A DNA stretch of 32,195 bases from Mesotaenium endlicherianum (taxonomy: Eukaryota; Streptophyta; Zygnematophyceae; Zygnematales; Mesotaeniaceae), in assembly GCA_009602735.1 (NCBI GenBank), contig WELA01009042.1, positions 1-32,195 of the forward strand. The letters are read 5' to 3'. The notes beneath the pieces were generated by a model that had not been told where the DNA came from, searched no databases, and was given only the letters and a program-made list of their open reading frames with translations. Both the position numbers and the translations under genes were made by a program. Of this stretch, positions 31,101-32,195 are shown one piece after another. Positions within the stretch are counted from its first letter, which is position 1; the number at the start of each line of letters is the position of its first letter.

Positions 31101-32161
31101 ATGACTGAAATGTCGAGATGCTTCTTACGTACAAAATGCAACGCCACAAATACCAGTGCCCTCCAGGGCCGCGAAGTCAGGGACCTCCGAGTGCAGCACG
31201 CGCAGCCTGCTCGCGGGAGTCTTGCGGGAAATCAACCGGCGGATGTCTTGTGCAGCAAGCTATCAGCCCCCCGATTTGCGGTTGTACGCAGCCACGGCGA
31301 CGGCAACATCAGTCACAGATGCAGGTCACTGAGAGATGATCACGGAAGGGTGGGAGGAGCAATATGGGATGAACCTGGTCCTAAGATTTTGATACACATC
31401 AGCTTGCGACTGCGTCCCTCGCGGGAGGCTGAGGGCCACTTGTCGTGCCGTGGTTCGCGCTCTGCGTCGAGGGAAGGGGCCAGGTCTTGTGGGGCACCGC
31501 GTGGCGCCAGCTGTCGCGCCCGCCGCCGCACATGCAGGAGATTGGCTGGCGCAGTCAGCACCCGGTAAGGGAGAGTGCTCACCCCCACCACCCCCAGGGT
31601 ACTCTAGAAACGCATCCGCTGTGGGGTGAGGCCTTCTGTCGGGCCTCTGTTGCCACATGTCAGGCCCCTGTCAATCTCTTAAGGGTCTCTAACAGGTCTC
31701 CGATGGATCCCAGAGTACTCTCCGTGAGGGCTGTTGTGTGAAGTCGCTGTTGGGTGTCTGCGAGTGCTGTTGATAATGACGTCCGGCCATCGTGCCCAAC
31801 ACGGTGACAAACCCATAGGAAGTACAGCCAGGTGGAGAAAGTGCCTCTTTTTAGCTCCTTTCCCAGGCGCAGGCGCCGCTGCTACCGCTGCTGCAGAGGC
31901 AACAGCAGCAGCAGAAACGGCAGCAGCAGCAGCAGCAGCAGGAGCAGCGCTGGCAGGTTCAGTAAGAAGTTGCGAGGGGTGTGGGCTCCTCCTGGCTACC
32001 AGCCCTGCGTGGTCAGAGCGCGTTTTTTGCCGTACCTCACACGTCTGCTCCACCCTTGTCCCTCCTCGCCTGCGCTGCCACCGCGGCGCCTGCAGCATCT
32101 GAAGCAAGCCATGGCCGCCGCGTTCAACATCGACGCCGAGAAGAAGTTTCCCTGGGTGCTG
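28108..32161 (+). CDS. Histidine acid phosphatase, ACP6-like (spliced, 3' incomplete)
   Basis: Exons by GT-AG sites and phase: 28108-28284, 28866-29034, 29566-29691, 30407-30518, and later 32096-32161. Exon 1 starts with a hydrophobic segment (possible signal or anchor). Exon 2 opens with VLFRHGDRSP, the catalytic-His motif of branch-2 histidine phosphatases, and ends LTQKG. Exon 3 gives ALGKQLRERYGELL and RATSFPRTYLT, the second phosphate-pocket arginine region. Exon 4 gives VPIGVRDVKDENLFNNDHC. The 32096 exon (FNIDAEKKFPWV) fits the segment after the conserved Cys in ACP6-type lysophosphatidate phosphatases. First four exons join in frame; at least one exon before 32096 is unsettled (31167-31324 is a candidate). 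The C-terminal His-Asp motif is beyond the window or in the odd 31.2-kb block. Confidence 0.8.
29799..29880. repeat. GATGC/GATGT pentanucleotide microsatellite
   Basis: About 16 imperfect units of GATGY in phosphatase intron 3. Confidence 0.9.
30230..30395. repeat. Degenerate telomere-like CCCTRA repeats
   Basis: Many diverged CCCTAAA, CCCTGAC and TAAACCC units in the last part of phosphatase intron 3, ending 12 bases before the acceptor. Too irregular for a telomere; an old interstitial array is likely. Confidence 0.6.
31167..31324 (+). other. Candidate phosphatase exon with a histidine-phosphatase C-terminal look
   Basis: Bounded by CTCCAG| and GCAG|GTCACT. Entering in the phase left by exon 4, it encodes LLAGVLREINRRM and later PPDLRLYAATATATSV. 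The latter resembles the LYAAHD-T motif region near the C-terminus of ACP6-type enzymes, but the catalytic His-Asp is replaced, and the block lies before the exon that should precede it. It could be a real but diverged exon, a displaced duplicate, or chance. Confidence 0.35.
31894..31946. repeat. CAG-rich trinucleotide tract
   Basis: Imperfect CAG repeats, longest uninterrupted run about seven units, in the intron before the last visible exon. Confidence 0.85.
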
Positions 32162-32172
32162 GTGCGTGTAGT

Positions 32173-32195
32173 CCCCCCCCCCCCCCCCCCCCCCC
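32173..32195. repeat. Poly-C run at the window end
   Basis: 23 consecutive C reach the last base, starting 12 bases after the donor of the last exon. It may be a real homopolymer in the intron or an assembly edge. Confidence 0.8.

Noticed and set aside
30924..31568. 214-codon plus-strand frame
   Set aside because: GC-rich, Arg/Ser-rich, with no family resemblance. It overlaps the candidate phosphatase exon in another phase.
1..32195. CRISPR arrays, bacterial operons or phage genes
   Set aside because: No repeat-spacer pattern. Spliced genes, chromoviruses and hAT sequence show eukaryotic DNA.

Overview
This is eukaryotic nuclear DNA that is mostly transposon-derived. Plant-lineage ancestry is the best guess, either a streptophyte or another green alga. 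The evidence is Ty3/gypsy chromoviruses with an initiator-Met-tRNA-type primer binding site, TTAGGGTTT (telo-box, plant telomere-type) motifs in a satellite, a BED/DUF659 hAT transposase and short GT-AG introns. I cannot name the species.

Layout. (1) 1-203: the 5' tip of a leftward-facing third copy of the same retrotransposon (1-74), then a short GT-rich spacer. (2) 204-6772: chromovirus E1 on the + strand, complete with LTRs, PBS, gag, pol (protease, RT, RNase H, integrase, chromodomain) and PPT. Gag and pol are separate overlapping frames, and E1 carries a textbook -1 frameshift signal. (3) 7383-9074: decayed spliced gene on the - strand, not identified. (4) 10384-11380: a lone LTR plus PBS from a second LTR-element family. 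(5) 11467-12889 and 19567-19995: a GC-rich satellite with 43-51 bp monomers grading into a 187-198 bp higher-order unit carrying telomere-like cores. Chromovirus E2 (12890-19566, - strand) is nested in it with a perfect 5-bp target duplication. (6) 20101-22384: hAT transposase with two in-frame TAG codons. (7) 22558-23300: duplicated AT-rich blocks and tRNA-like (SINE-like) segments. (8) 23553-27236: pieces of a DNA-transposon transposase on the - strand, resembling the CACTA/Plavaka tnp2 group, with frameshifts. (9) 28108-32161: the one good cellular gene, a spliced histidine acid phosphatase (ACP6-like), running off the right end at a poly-C tract.

E1 and E2 form an inverted pair of about 6.6 kb. 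Their pol cores are almost identical, while their gag genes, LTRs and 3' untranslated regions differ by several percent. Their 3' LTRs also share variants that the 5' LTRs lack, which ordinary reverse transcription cannot produce. Together with the E1-only frameshift site these are the most notable observations. Everything here was read by eye; no homology search was run.
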